DNA from: CAZRSW01 sp964602845
GTDB lineage: Bacteria > Chloroflexota > Dehalococcoidia > Lucifugimonadales > UBA826
DNA: 64,000 bases
Direction of reading: 5' to 3'
Assembly (NCBI GenBank): GCA_964602845.1
Contig: CAZRSW010000007.1
Location: 1 to 64,000, forward strand
Part shown: positions 35,635 through 44,338 of the stretch, one piece after another
Layout: every line of letters starts with the position of its first letter
Numbering within the stretch: position 1 is the stretch's first letter
The notes under the pieces: generated by a model
What the model was told of the DNA's origin: nothing
What the model saw: the letters and a program-made list of their open reading frames with translations, nothing else
Database searches by the model: none
Made by a program: the position numbers and the translations under genes

Positions 35635-36222
35635 CTAGTTTGATCTTTTGGATCCTTTATCTGATCCGATAATGTTATTTTGTATGGTGAAAAACCTATC
35701 TTTATACGACTGTAGCTCTTTGATGCTTTCCCTGATATCGGACATAGCAAGGTGTGTCCCTTTCTTGGCTGGTAAAGTCTCGTTTGGGTACCAACGAGAG
35801 ACTAATTCCTTTATGGTGGACACATCAATCATACGGTAATGTAGGAAATTATCGAGGATAGGCATCTCCCGACGGATAAATCTCCTATCAGTCGCAATGG
35901 AGTTGCCGCATATCGGGGATTTACCCTCATCAACCCATTCCTTTATAAAGTCCAGGGTTGCTTGCTCCGCTGAATGTGTGTTTATCTCAGAGTTGTGAAC
36001 TCTTTTCAATAATCCCGATTTTGTGTGCTGCTCTTTTGACCATTCATTTATATTGTTTAGTTCTGCAGCATTTCTATATATTGCTATAGCCGGGCCTTCT
36101 GCCAGTGCCTCCAGGTTCTTATTAGTAACCAGTGATGCTATTTCTAATATCACGTGGTCATCCTCTAGGCCTGACATTTCCAGGTCTATCCAAACCAAAT
36201 TAGAATGTCTATCTGAGTCCAT
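35635..36222 (-). CDS. orn: Oligoribonuclease
   Basis: A DEDDh 3'-5' exonuclease that degrades 2-5-nt RNA and linear di-nucleotides. Seen: W-I-D-L-E-M-S-G-L (first Asp and Glu), G-N-S-I-A-T-D-R-R-F (second Asp), and H-L-A-M-S-D-I-R-E-S (His and Asp). ATG at 36222 has GAGG 5 bases upstream and is a better start than GTG at 36228. Length is about 195 residues, as expected. It diverges from the phosphatase gene. Confidence 0.95.
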   Translation of the reverse strand: MDSDRHSNLVWIDLEMSGLEDDHVILEIASLVTNKNLEALAEGPAIAIYRNAAELNNINEWSKEQHTKSGLLKRVHNSEINTHSAEQATLDFIKEWVDEGKSPICGNSIATDRRFIRREMPILDNFLHYRMIDVSTIKELVSRWYPNETLPAKKGTHLAMSDIRESIKELQSYKDRFFTIQNNIIGSDKGSKRSN

Positions 36223-36268
36223 TGACACCTCTTTTTCTTATATTTTACATTGATGATATGGTAGTAGC

Positions 36269-36868
36269 ATGTCAGACCCTCTTAATAATTCCCCGAATCC
36301 CTTTGCATATTGGGTTGTACAGGGTAAGTTGTTGGCCGGGGAATATCCTGGGAATCAATTTTCTTGGAACCCGGCAATTTTTTGCGCTTCTGTCGTCCAC
36401 ACTGTACGGGGATTGATAGCAACCAAGTTGAGATTTTGGAATACGACAGGTAGTAAAGTGTCTAGCTTGATAGATGCAGGAGTGAGCACTATCGTTGATC
36501 TCACAGAGGAGCATGAAAGGCCACATTATGTGGATCAGTTATATCTCGAAGGAAATCTGAGATGCAAGAGTATAAAGTATCGTCGATTTGCGATTGTTGA
36601 TCGATCTGTTCCATCCAAAAAAGTAATGAAGGAAATACTGGATTTTATTGAGACAGAAATTACGGAGGGCAGGGTAGTATATTTGCATTGTTTCAGGGGA
36701 TTGGGGCGCACGGGCACGGTCGTAGGCTGTTATTTGATTCGAAATGGAGCGGACCGATGTCGAATCACTTCAGTGATATCCAATCTGAGGAAGGGTGTGG
36801 CTGGAGATTTCCGAAAGTCGCCTGAAAATGATTTTCAGAGGTCGTTCATTGATAACTGGTCGGGATAA
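36269..36868 (+). CDS. Cysteine-based (dual-specificity/tyrosine-type) phosphatase
   Basis: A 199-residue protein with the Cys-phosphatase P-loop H-C-F-R-G-L-G-R-T-G: nucleophile Cys141, Arg147. An upstream Asp111 in V-D-R-S may be the general acid. I-V-D-L-T-E-E-H-E fits the DSP/PTP fold. It could remove phosphate from proteins, inositides or RNA ends. The N-terminal ~30 residues (W-V-V-Q-G-K-L-L-A-G-E-Y-P-G) are typical of short bacterial PTPs. Start ATG at 36269. It converges with the YbaK gene 3 bases away. Confidence 0.88.
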   Translation: MSDPLNNSPNPFAYWVVQGKLLAGEYPGNQFSWNPAIFCASVVHTVRGLIATKLRFWNTTGSKVSSLIDAGVSTIVDLTEEHERPHYVDQLYLEGNLRCKSIKYRRFAIVDRSVPSKKVMKEILDFIETEITEGRVVYLHCFRGLGRTGTVVGCYLIRNGADRCRITSVISNLRKGVAGDFRKSPENDFQRSFIDNWSG

Positions 36869-36871
36869 TGG

Positions 36872-37366
36872 TTAATCTAGTGAAAGCCCTGTGATAACCG
36901 TCGCAGTTGGTATATTGAGAAGGCTTTCCGGTGCAACCTTTATCTTAGCCGATCTACTACCAGCACCAAGTATTACGTAGTCGAGGAGCATGATTTTGTC
37001 GTCTATGTATATGGGGATCGACAAAGGTAGTCCGTAGGGAGTAACTCCACCGATCATCATACCAGTTATGTCATTAGTTTCGACTGGGCTGGCAAAGGAC
37101 AGCCTTTTTACTTCCATCAGGGACTTAACTTTTTTATTTACATCCAACCTATCAGAACCTTTGACAATGCAGGCTGAGTATTTCTTCTCCCCTCTCTTTG
37201 ACACGATAAGTATTGTATTCCCGGAATGATCCAGGTCGTAGCCGTATTTATCGCAGAAGGAAATAGTGTCGGCATAGTCGGGATGGACTGGAATCCACTC
37301 GTAACAGCACTTAAGAGAATCTAGGGATCGGATAACAGACTTTTCAATTCTACTTGACTCTTCCAT
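36872..37366 (-). CDS. YbaK/EbsC-family aminoacyl-tRNA deacylase
   Basis: A 164-residue YbaK-like protein, a trans-editing enzyme that clears mischarged tRNAs such as Cys-tRNA-Pro. The conserved basic region K-K-Y-S-A-C-I-V-K-G-S-D-R-L and the strand G-G-V-T-P-Y-G-L-P-L-S-I-P-I-Y-I-D are seen, then G-A-G-S-R-S-A-K-I-K-V. Amino-acid specificity cannot be read from sequence. Confidence 0.87.
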   Translation of the reverse strand: MEESSRIEKSVIRSLDSLKCCYEWIPVHPDYADTISFCDKYGYDLDHSGNTILIVSKRGEKKYSACIVKGSDRLDVNKKVKSLMEVKRLSFASPVETNDITGMMIGGVTPYGLPLSIPIYIDDKIMLLDYVILGAGSRSAKIKVAPESLLNIPTATVITGLSLD

Positions 37367-37631
37367 ATAGTTCCCATTTGCTTTTTAATGACACCAGATA
37401 AAAAGGATCCTTTGGGCTACATGTACCAAAATTTATCCTGATCTAACTTAACCATAACGCTATTTGGACAACACAGTTTACACGCCGCTATGGATTGCCA
37501 TCATTCGGATTGTACCTTAATAGTTTAGGCGATGTGGGGGCGATTTGCCTCGGGCTAATGCTATCAATATTTCGTGTAAATCATCTTCCTGAGTTTTTTG
37601 GGAGGAAGCTCTTACAGCCTATAAAATATTG

Positions 37632-39212
37632 CTACGGCACCGCTCTTCCGGCAATTGCCCCAGTGCAAACCCCGTCAAGGACGGCAATTTCCCCATTTAC
37701 TATCACGTGTGGGATTCCAATGGGAAATTGTGCGGGGTCGTCATAGGTTGCGCGATCTGAGATTTTTTCAGCGTCGAACAGTGTGAGATCGGCGAAATAA
37801 TTAATGGCAATCCTACCACGATGCTTTAGATTGAACCTACGGGCTGGTTTGTCTGTTACTCTATTGATGATTTCTTCTAGGCTCATACGCTTGTATTTTC
37901 TTGTAAATCTTCCAATAATTCTCGGGAATGTGCCATATGCTCTGGGATGTGGAAAACTACCTAAGGGGATTGAATCACTCCCAACCATATAGTCATCCCT
38001 TGCTAGAAGCTCCATGCAGTCTCTATTAATCTGGTCCCATATTGATACACTCATGGGAGGAGATGCCCAGTACCCAATTTGTAAATTTGATTCAACTAAC
38101 AAATCACAGAGTGTTTTGCCAGGCGATAAGGCTCTTTCGGAAGCAATGTGTTTCAAGGAAAGTCCTTCTAGCGAAGTGTTTGACGGTACGTATGATAAGA
38201 CCGCATCATCGAGAGTTCTTGGTGATTCTTCGTCAAGGTAGTTAACAATACGTTTTTGACTCGCTGGGTTTTGGAGGCGCTCCATGATCGCGTTTACTCC
38301 GCCTTCATGAGCGTAACTTGGTAAAAATGATAGAGGGAATGTGCTGCCTGTGGGATATGGGTAGAGTTCCAGGGAGATATCCACCCCACTTTTTTTGGCC
38401 TCATCGATCAAATGAACTCGTTCAGCGACCTTGCCAGCATTATCTTCTTGGGTGCGGAAGTGGGAAAAATGCACTGGTATGCCGCTTTTTTTGCCTATTT
38501 CTAGTGCTTCTGGAACTCCACCACCTCCATAGGCTCGTTCAGTATTAACGTCTCGAAGATGGGTGACGTATACTCCTCCCAAGTTCGCAGTTGTTTTGCA
38601 CAGTTCGATTAGTTCCTGAGTATCGCTCCAGGCATTTGGGAAGTACGACATACCGGTAGCGATACCTACCGCTCCCTGGCTGATGCCTTCCCTGATCAAG
38701 TCCTTGGCGTGTGCCATAGATGCTTTATCTAATGGTTTATCCCGAAAACCCAATACGTTAAGCCGTATGGCTCCATGGGGAATCAAATAGGCTGTATTGA
38801 TCGCTACTTTTTTATGATAATGGGTTCTGAAACTTTCGATTGACGACATATCTAACTCAGCGGGAGGCAGGCCTAATATTCCAGAAAGGTATGTGCGATT
38901 TTCCAAATATTTTTCTTTGGATAAAGGGGCATACGACAACCCATCCTGGCCAAGTATTTCTGTAGTGACTCCCTGTCGAAGGGCATTGGCGTGTTGAGGT
39001 TCTGTGAGAAGGATACCGTCCGAGTGAGTATGGGTGTCTATAAATCCTGGGGAGCATATCAGGCCATCGGCCTCAATGATTGTCTCTGCGGTAACGTTGC
39101 TTAATTCGCCTATTGCTTGAATTTTGTCGTTTTCAACTAGAATATTGGAGTTATATCGGGGAGTGCCAGTCCCGTCGATGATGGAGCAATTTCTTATGAG
39201 TATGCTTGCCAA
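37632..39212 (-). CDS. D-aminoacylase / N-acyl-D-amino-acid deacylase family amidohydrolase
   Basis: A 526-residue amidohydrolase. Features are I-I-D-G-T-G-x-P, the metal site G-F-I-D-T-H-T-H-S-D, V-T-T-E-I-L-G-Q-D-G, V-H-F-S-H-F-R, and the C-terminal Asp region in D-Y-M-V-G-S-D-S. It would remove acyl groups from N-acyl-D-amino acids; related dihydro-orotase-like activities are possible. The start is TTG 39212 with GGAGG 10 bases before it. The 265-base spacer after it (37367-37631) shows nothing else. Confidence 0.9.
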   Translation of the reverse strand: MASILIRNCSIIDGTGTPRYNSNILVENDKIQAIGELSNVTAETIIEADGLICSPGFIDTHTHSDGILLTEPQHANALRQGVTTEILGQDGLSYAPLSKEKYLENRTYLSGILGLPPAELDMSSIESFRTHYHKKVAINTAYLIPHGAIRLNVLGFRDKPLDKASMAHAKDLIREGISQGAVGIATGMSYFPNAWSDTQELIELCKTTANLGGVYVTHLRDVNTERAYGGGGVPEALEIGKKSGIPVHFSHFRTQEDNAGKVAERVHLIDEAKKSGVDISLELYPYPTGSTFPLSFLPSYAHEGGVNAIMERLQNPASQKRIVNYLDEESPRTLDDAVLSYVPSNTSLEGLSLKHIASERALSPGKTLCDLLVESNLQIGYWASPPMSVSIWDQINRDCMELLARDDYMVGSDSIPLGSFPHPRAYGTFPRIIGRFTRKYKRMSLEEIINRVTDKPARRFNLKHRGRIAINYFADLTLFDAEKISDRATYDDPAQFPIGIPHVIVNGEIAVLDGVCTGAIAGRAVP

Positions 39213-39497
39213 ATTGTGGTACCTCCTGCGTTGTCAGTAAATTGGGAAATTAGTAAAACATCATGATAAACCAACTATACTGATTTACTCGATCGTTTGA
39301 GCTATAGTTCGACTTGGGCTTTCTATGATCTTGGAATATTACCCGATATTCGGTGTATCTATAATGTATCACTGGGTTTGGTACTGATAGTATTAGACTT
39401 ACTAAGTTTATAATACATTGAGAGGCAAAATTTGATGGTGGGCATTCCGGAGTGTTGAATTAGTAATGCTATTACCTACAAAGGGATTGGAGATTTC

Positions 39498-40262
39498 ATG
39501 ACTATGAAACAGAATGGACGAGTAGCAATAATAACAGGAGCTGGTACAGGAATTGGCAAGGCATCCGCACTTCATTTAATGAATGATGGATATTCTGTTG
39601 TGTTAGCTGGACGCAGGACAGAGCCCTTGCTAGAAACAATTCAAGAAGCGGGAAGCAATGGGTCGACCTCGATGGCCATTTCTACGGATGTTGGAGATGC
39701 TAGATCCGTGGCCGAATTGTTTTCTAAGACCTATGAATCATTTGAAAGATTGGATGTTCTTTTTAACAATGCTGGTACAGGAGCTCCTAGAGTGCTCCTG
39801 GAGGATTTGCCTCTTGAAGAATGGCAAAAAGTGGTGGATGTTAATTTGACAGGCAGCTTTTTGTGTTCACAGGAAGCCATTAAGATAATGAAAAATCAAT
39901 CCCCCATGGGAGGCAGGATAATAAATAATGGCTCGATTTCTGCCTATGCTCCCAGGCCTGATTCATGTGCCTATACGGCAACGAAACACGCGGTTTCTGG
40001 CCTAACTAAGTCGATTGCGCTTGATGGCCGAAAATATGACATAGCTTGTAGTCAGATTGATATTGGGAATGCGCATACTCCAATGACCGAACGTATGAAG
40101 GCTGGAGTGCCACAAGCTAATGGTGAAACCATGGTGGAGCCTACATTCGATGTTAATCATGTTGGAGAAACAGTGTTATATATTAGCAATCTACCTCCTG
40201 AGACAAATATTCAGTTTGTTACTATCATGGCTACAAAAATGCCGTATATCGGGCGTGGTTGA
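39498..40262 (+). CDS. SDR-family oxidoreductase
   Basis: A 254-residue classical SDR: T-G-A-G-T-G-I-G, N-N-A-G-T, catalytic N-G-S-I-S-A-Y and Y-T-A-T-K-H-A. The ATG at 39498 or 39504 could start it; GGAGA lies a few bases before both. The substrate is unknown. Its C-terminal end lacks the D-G-G seen in many SDRs and reads I-M-A-T-K-M-P. The 285-base spacer before it holds no supported feature. Confidence 0.9.
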   Translation: MTMKQNGRVAIITGAGTGIGKASALHLMNDGYSVVLAGRRTEPLLETIQEAGSNGSTSMAISTDVGDARSVAELFSKTYESFERLDVLFNNAGTGAPRVLLEDLPLEEWQKVVDVNLTGSFLCSQEAIKIMKNQSPMGGRIINNGSISAYAPRPDSCAYTATKHAVSGLTKSIALDGRKYDIACSQIDIGNAHTPMTERMKAGVPQANGETMVEPTFDVNHVGETVLYISNLPPETNIQFVTIMATKMPYIGRG

Positions 40263-40361
40263 AAGCTCACCTTCTACGGAAAACAATGTTCGCATTGAGC
40301 AAGTAGATATTTAATATAATTCCACAGCATTGAATTTACAAAATAAGATGCTCCATTGAGT

Positions 40362-40967
40362 TCAGTGGATATCTGCAAGTCCTCTTAGCTGTTTCAAAAT
40401 TTCATCTGTAGAGGGTCTGTCCTGTGTTGATTTTGCTATATGTTTCCATTGAATTGAAAGGTCGGGCCGAAGTATGAACACCGATGGCGTTGAAAGGTTG
40501 TCCTTTAGGAGATTAAAGGTTTGATATAATCTGGCGATCTCACCACTTTCATCAGATAATATCGGGAATCGTCCGTTTATTTTGGCAGACATTTTTCGAG
40601 CGTCGATGATTTTGTCAGTGCTTACAGCCACTACTTGAGTATCGAGTTCTGTGAAAGATCTATAATGTGTTTTTATATCAACCAACTGTTGTTGACATAT
40701 CCCTCAAAAGTAACCTCTATAGAAAAGAAGTACTGTGTATTTGTGTTTAGAAACGATCGACTCTATGGATACAGTTGCCCCGTCGGAATCCTGTAACGAA
40801 AATGTTGGGGCTATTTCGTGGTTAGTGGTCTCAGGAAAATCAGTAGCTGAGTTGCAAGATGACAGAACTAACCCTGCTCCGCAGATTGCTAGAATAACCC
40901 TAATTCCTAGAGTATTCGCGATATTACGGATAGCCGGGTAGTTCCTGTCTGGATTACAGCGATCCAT
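40362..40967 (-). CDS. Probable selenocysteine peroxiredoxin-like (AhpC/TSA) lipoprotein with in-frame TGA
   Basis: Two open frames in the same reading frame are joined by one TGA (40704-40706). Read through, they give 201 residues. A lipoprotein signal comes first (lipobox L-S-S-C, Cys38), then a redoxin domain starting A-P-T-F-S-L-Q-D. The reactive site reads F-Y-R-G-Y-F-U-G-I-C-Q-Q-Q-L. Peroxiredoxin-like proteins have F-Y-R-G-x-W-C-P-x-C there, so the TGA falls on the peroxidatic Cys (residue 88), with a resolving Cys at 91 (U-x2-C). After the stop the domain continues normally, with V-A-V-S-T-D and F-P-I-L-S-D-E-S-G. So selenocysteine is likelier than decay. The start overlaps the end of the decarboxylase gene by 14 bases. 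It probably reduces peroxides outside the membrane. Alternatives are a pseudogene or a sequencing error at one base. Confidence 0.75.
40675..40700 (-). promoter_or_regulatory. Stem-loop right after the in-frame TGA (possible bacterial SECIS)
   Basis: Three bases after the TGA, the message can fold as AUAU-(GU)-CAA-CAA-[CAG]-UUG-(G)-UUG-AUAU. An alternative form has an 8-base loop. Bacterial SECIS elements sit immediately downstream of the UGA, so the position fits. The loop is not the E. coli fdhF-type one with GG at its start, so I call it a candidate only. Confidence 0.4.
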
Positions 40968-42615
40968 CTATTACGATGTCCAAAAGGTAAGGCTTTTTCT
41001 CTTTGAGAGCCCTATCCACTGCCGGTCCTATATCTTCTGGATTTAGGATTCTTTCACTGTTGACGCCCATGCTATTGGCTATGGCGGCAACATTAAATGG
41101 ACTTGGAAAGTCAGAGTATGGGAGACTGGCGCCCGCAGGTTCGGTTTCACCCAGGATATCTTTTTGGTATATGTTGAAGTTCACTTTCAACACTCTATAC
41201 ATCCCATTATTACAGATAACAAAGATGCATGGAATATTGTCATTAGCTGCTGTCCACAACCCTTGGATAGTCATCATCGCGCTTCCGTCACCAATAATGC
41301 CGAAAACAGGCCTGTCAGGGTTTGCACATTGAGCACCCATAGTTGCTCCTATGCCCCCGCCGATCGATCCTCCTCTGATACCCCGGATATCACCTTTTTT
41401 CGTGGCATTGAAGTAGTGACGAAGGGCGCCGCGGTTGCTGACAGCATCGTCGACAATGATGGCGTTGGATGGCATTGACTCCGAAAGTTCATACATCATC
41501 CTGGCAGCACTCATGGGAGTTTCATCCCATCCAATTCGCACTGATTCCTCATAGGTCGTGCGCTTTAAACAAACTTCTTTTTTAATTTCGTCTCTCCTTC
41601 GGTCTATAACTGATTGCGGAATCTTCCCATGCATTTGCTTATTAAGCTTATCTAAAGCGGTTTTGCAGTTTGCAATAATTCCGACGTCAGTAGGTTCAGA
41701 TCTACCTACTCTTCCAGCTATAGGGTCTATATGGATGAGTTTGGCACTACTAGGAAGTATTTTGTTGCCCCAATAGAATATATCTTCAAAGGCATCTAGC
41801 CCCACTGCTATGATGACATCAAAATCCTTCAACCTGATTCGGTCCGAGAGGAGTCTTAGAGATAGAATTCCCATATACTGAGGGTGGGTTGTAGGGAATG
41901 ACACCTCTGCACCGCCATACTGGTAAATTGGTAACCCCAGTGAGTCGGCGAATTCCACAGCGGAGCCTAGAGCATCATCATCAGAGACACGATCACCAAC
42001 GATCAATACCGGGTTTGTGGCATTTGCAATCATTTTGGCTGCTTGTTCAACACCGTTAGGATCTGGATATGTCGTGGCATAAGCCTTTTTTGAGGGTAAT
42101 ATATCCATCTCGGCTACACCTTCGAGTGCGTTAGCCGTAAATCCAACATAGACCGGCCCCTTTGGATAACTGTTCGCTTCATTGAAAGCCCTTCTAAGTG
42201 CGCCGGGTATTTGGTCCGGAAGATTAAGTTCAACAGACCATTTCGTTACAGGCCTAACGAGATCGGCTAGGTCGGTTTTGCTTTCATTGATCTTACGGGC
42301 ATCATAATTTGCCGATGTGATCACCATAGGTGTTCCAGAGTTTAAGGCATCAAGCATTAGCGCAATGCCATTTGCAAGGCCGCTGTCAACGTGCAAGCTG
42401 ACAAAAGATGTTTCCCCCGTAGCCCTTGCGTAGGACTCGCCCATACCCACTGCGACGCTTTCTTGAAGGGTGAGTATGTATTTGAACTCTGGGTAGTCCC
42501 CTAGTAAATCTATAAAAGGAGCTTCGCTTGTCCCCGGATTACCAAATATGTACTCTACCTCTTCGATCTTGAGCATTTCAAGCAAGGCTTGTTTTCCGGT
42601 CATTAATTTTTTCAT
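40954..42615 (-). CDS. TPP-dependent enzyme, benzoylformate decarboxylase-like
   Basis: A 553-residue three-domain TPP enzyme. E-Y-I-F-G-N-P-G-T-S-E-A-P-F is typical of benzoylformate decarboxylase. The catalytic Glu sits in L-Q-E-S-V-A-V-G-M-G. The C-terminal TPP-Mg motif is G-D-G-S-A-M-M-x15-C-N-N. It could decarboxylate an aromatic or other 2-oxo acid, or ligate aldehydes; acetolactate synthase and oxalyl-CoA decarboxylase are less likely. The selenoprotein gene starts inside its 3' end. Confidence 0.9.
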   Translation of the reverse strand: MKKLMTGKQALLEMLKIEEVEYIFGNPGTSEAPFIDLLGDYPEFKYILTLQESVAVGMGESYARATGETSFVSLHVDSGLANGIALMLDALNSGTPMVITSANYDARKINESKTDLADLVRPVTKWSVELNLPDQIPGALRRAFNEANSYPKGPVYVGFTANALEGVAEMDILPSKKAYATTYPDPNGVEQAAKMIANATNPVLIVGDRVSDDDALGSAVEFADSLGLPIYQYGGAEVSFPTTHPQYMGILSLRLLSDRIRLKDFDVIIAVGLDAFEDIFYWGNKILPSSAKLIHIDPIAGRVGRSEPTDVGIIANCKTALDKLNKQMHGKIPQSVIDRRRDEIKKEVCLKRTTYEESVRIGWDETPMSAARMMYELSESMPSNAIIVDDAVSNRGALRHYFNATKKGDIRGIRGGSIGGGIGATMGAQCANPDRPVFGIIGDGSAMMTIQGLWTAANDNIPCIFVICNNGMYRVLKVNFNIYQKDILGETEPAGASLPYSDFPSPFNVAAIANSMGVNSERILNPEDIGPAVDRALKEKKPYLLDIVIDGSL

Positions 42616-42856
42616 GTGTTTATACCCTCTTAGGAGATTTAGCTTGATTATGCCATCTTACATAGACTGGAAAGGATGGGCAATAATAGGGTTAATGGGT
42701 AGTATGGGATACTGTGGGATAAGCGGTTACAACCTACGATAAAGCTCTTTTAAATCATGGGGCCATAGAAGCTCTTAATACGCCTTTCTGATTTTAGGTT
42801 ATATACGGAAGATATGATCGTAGCAATTCTTTGTAACAGTCTAGTGAATATGCTTT

Positions 42857-43792
42857 CTAACGCCCAGCGATTATATTCTGCCGTAAGGAGTTTCCTTCAA
42901 CGATGTCTTTTACAGCCCCTTCCCACTTATATGCCATAATGTGTATCCCTGCGACTCCAGGAACCTGCTTAATAGAATCTACCAATTTTATGGCGATTTC
43001 CAATCCTAGTTTTGGCTGGTCTTCGCGTGATTTGCTATCAATCGCATCTATTATGGTATCGGGTATAACGACCCCAGGAACGTTTTTTCTCATCCATCTG
43101 GCTGTTCTAGCTGAAGGTAATGGTCCTACTCCCACTAGTATCGGGGGTGGATTGCCATCGGTTAGAGTTAGTACATCGTCCATGAAACTCTTCAGCGGTT
43201 CAATCTCAAAACAGTACTGTGATTGGAAGAAATGCGCGCCTGCTTGGTGTTTTTTCAGGAGCATATGTGGCCTAAATTCAAATGGGGGCACAAAGGGATT
43301 AGTCGCCCCACCCAAAAATAATTTTGGAGCTGATTCTAGTTTTCGGCCACTATGAAATTCTCCATTTTTTGCCATCCCGGAAGCGATAGAGATTAAATTA
43401 GTAGAGTCCAAATCAAATACCGCCTTACTCTCTGGATGATCCCCTGATGAGACACCATCCCCCGTTAAGCAGAGCATATTCTTGATACCTAAAGCATTCG
43501 CTCCTAAAATATCGGCTTGCATCGCGATCCTGTTTCTATCTCGGCATGAAATACCCATTATGGGTTCCATATCGTTGTCAACCAGTATTGCGGAAGCAGC
43601 CAGACTGGATATGTGTGGATTTGCGCTTGGGCTATCGGTAATGTTCAGGGCATCACAGTATGGTGCGAGCATTTTCGCTCGTTTAATTAGGGTTGTAGGT
43701 GAAGGTGCATCAGGTGAGCTGACCTCTGCGGTAACAGCAAATATACCCTTTCTAAGAGTCTCTTCAAACTTGGATATGTATTCTTCAGTCAT
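42857..43792 (-). CDS. metF: Methylenetetrahydrofolate reductase (MetF)
   Basis: A 311-residue flavin TIM-barrel enzyme that reduces methylene-THF to methyl-THF. Seen: F-A-V-T-A-E-V-S-S-P-D-A, the folate-site N-I-T-D-S-P-S-A-N-P, the C-R-D-R-N-R-I-A-M-Q-A-D-I-L-G-A-N-A-L-G-I block with L-C-L-T-G-D-G, and F-F-Q-S-Q-Y-C-F. It lies 20 bases after a short gene for a separate MTHFR C-terminal zinc domain, so both act together. The C1 product may feed the pterin-binding methyltransferase encoded at 9826. It is longer than an isolated barrel fragment and complete. Confidence 0.93.
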   Translation of the reverse strand: MTEEYISKFEETLRKGIFAVTAEVSSPDAPSPTTLIKRAKMLAPYCDALNITDSPSANPHISSLAASAILVDNDMEPIMGISCRDRNRIAMQADILGANALGIKNMLCLTGDGVSSGDHPESKAVFDLDSTNLISIASGMAKNGEFHSGRKLESAPKLFLGGATNPFVPPFEFRPHMLLKKHQAGAHFFQSQYCFEIEPLKSFMDDVLTLTDGNPPPILVGVGPLPSARTARWMRKNVPGVVIPDTIIDAIDSKSREDQPKLGLEIAIKLVDSIKQVPGVAGIHIMAYKWEGAVKDIVEGNSLRQNIIAGR

Positions 43793-43812
43793 GCCTCTGA
43801 ATCCCTTGACAG

Positions 43813-44031
43813 CTAAGCGGACATATCCTCTAGACGATGATCCGCAGGCGCCTGATATTCGAGCACCAGGCTAGCTGGTACTTTATCAGTCTTCATTTCC
43901 TGCCAGATGTTAACCCATATACATCTCATATCTGGGAGTATTTCGCAGCAATCATTTTGCCTAACTCCACCGCAGGGTCCGTTACTCATATTCTTGGGAC
44001 ACTTCATGTGATTGATATAGTCCTTACTCAT
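43813..44031 (-). CDS. metV: MetV-like MTHFR C-terminal zinc-binding protein
   Basis: A 72-residue protein with K-C-P-K-N-M-S-N-G-P-C-G-G, C-C-E and C-I-W: the Cys set of the MTHFR_C (MetV) domain. In acetogens and many bacteria MetV partners MetF as a separate subunit. It is shorter than most MetV proteins, which usually have an extra N-terminal region. Located 20 bases upstream of metF in the same operon. Four or more Cys could bind zinc or an iron-sulfur centre. Confidence 0.85.
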   Translation of the reverse strand: MSKDYINHMKCPKNMSNGPCGGVRQNDCCEILPDMRCIWVNIWQEMKTDKVPASLVLEYQAPADHRLEDMSA

Positions 44032-44338
44032 ACAAAATCTTAGTTTAGTAGTGGAGACTGGAGTTTACAGGATAAGGTATGCGATTTGAAGCCGACTGTA
44101 ATTGTATATTGTGATTTTTGGCATCATCTCTAGTAAGAATTGGAACGAAGGTATGTTGGTAAGGGTTAGATTGGTTCACTCCGACTTGGGTTTGTACAAT
44201 AAATACAATAGGTCGGAAATGTGTGTTGTCAGTTAAGGAAAATCATAGAAAAAGTTTGTATAGGCCAATATTGATATTTGTTGACATAAGTGTAGGTTTA
44301 GATATTATTCTTGGGAAACTTGTATGGAGATTGAATAT

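Noticed and set aside
37495..37746. 83-codon plus-strand frame in the spacer and D-aminoacylase end
   Set aside because: It overlaps the conserved C-terminus of the amidohydrolase and shows no domain.
40362..40967. Selenoprotein frame as simply two unrelated short genes or a decayed gene
   Set aside because: Both halves lie in one frame, the domain is continuous, and the stop lies exactly on the catalytic Cys; decay stays a minor alternative.
42548..42742. 64-codon plus-strand frame by the TPP enzyme start
   Set aside because: Antisense to a conserved start region; no homology.
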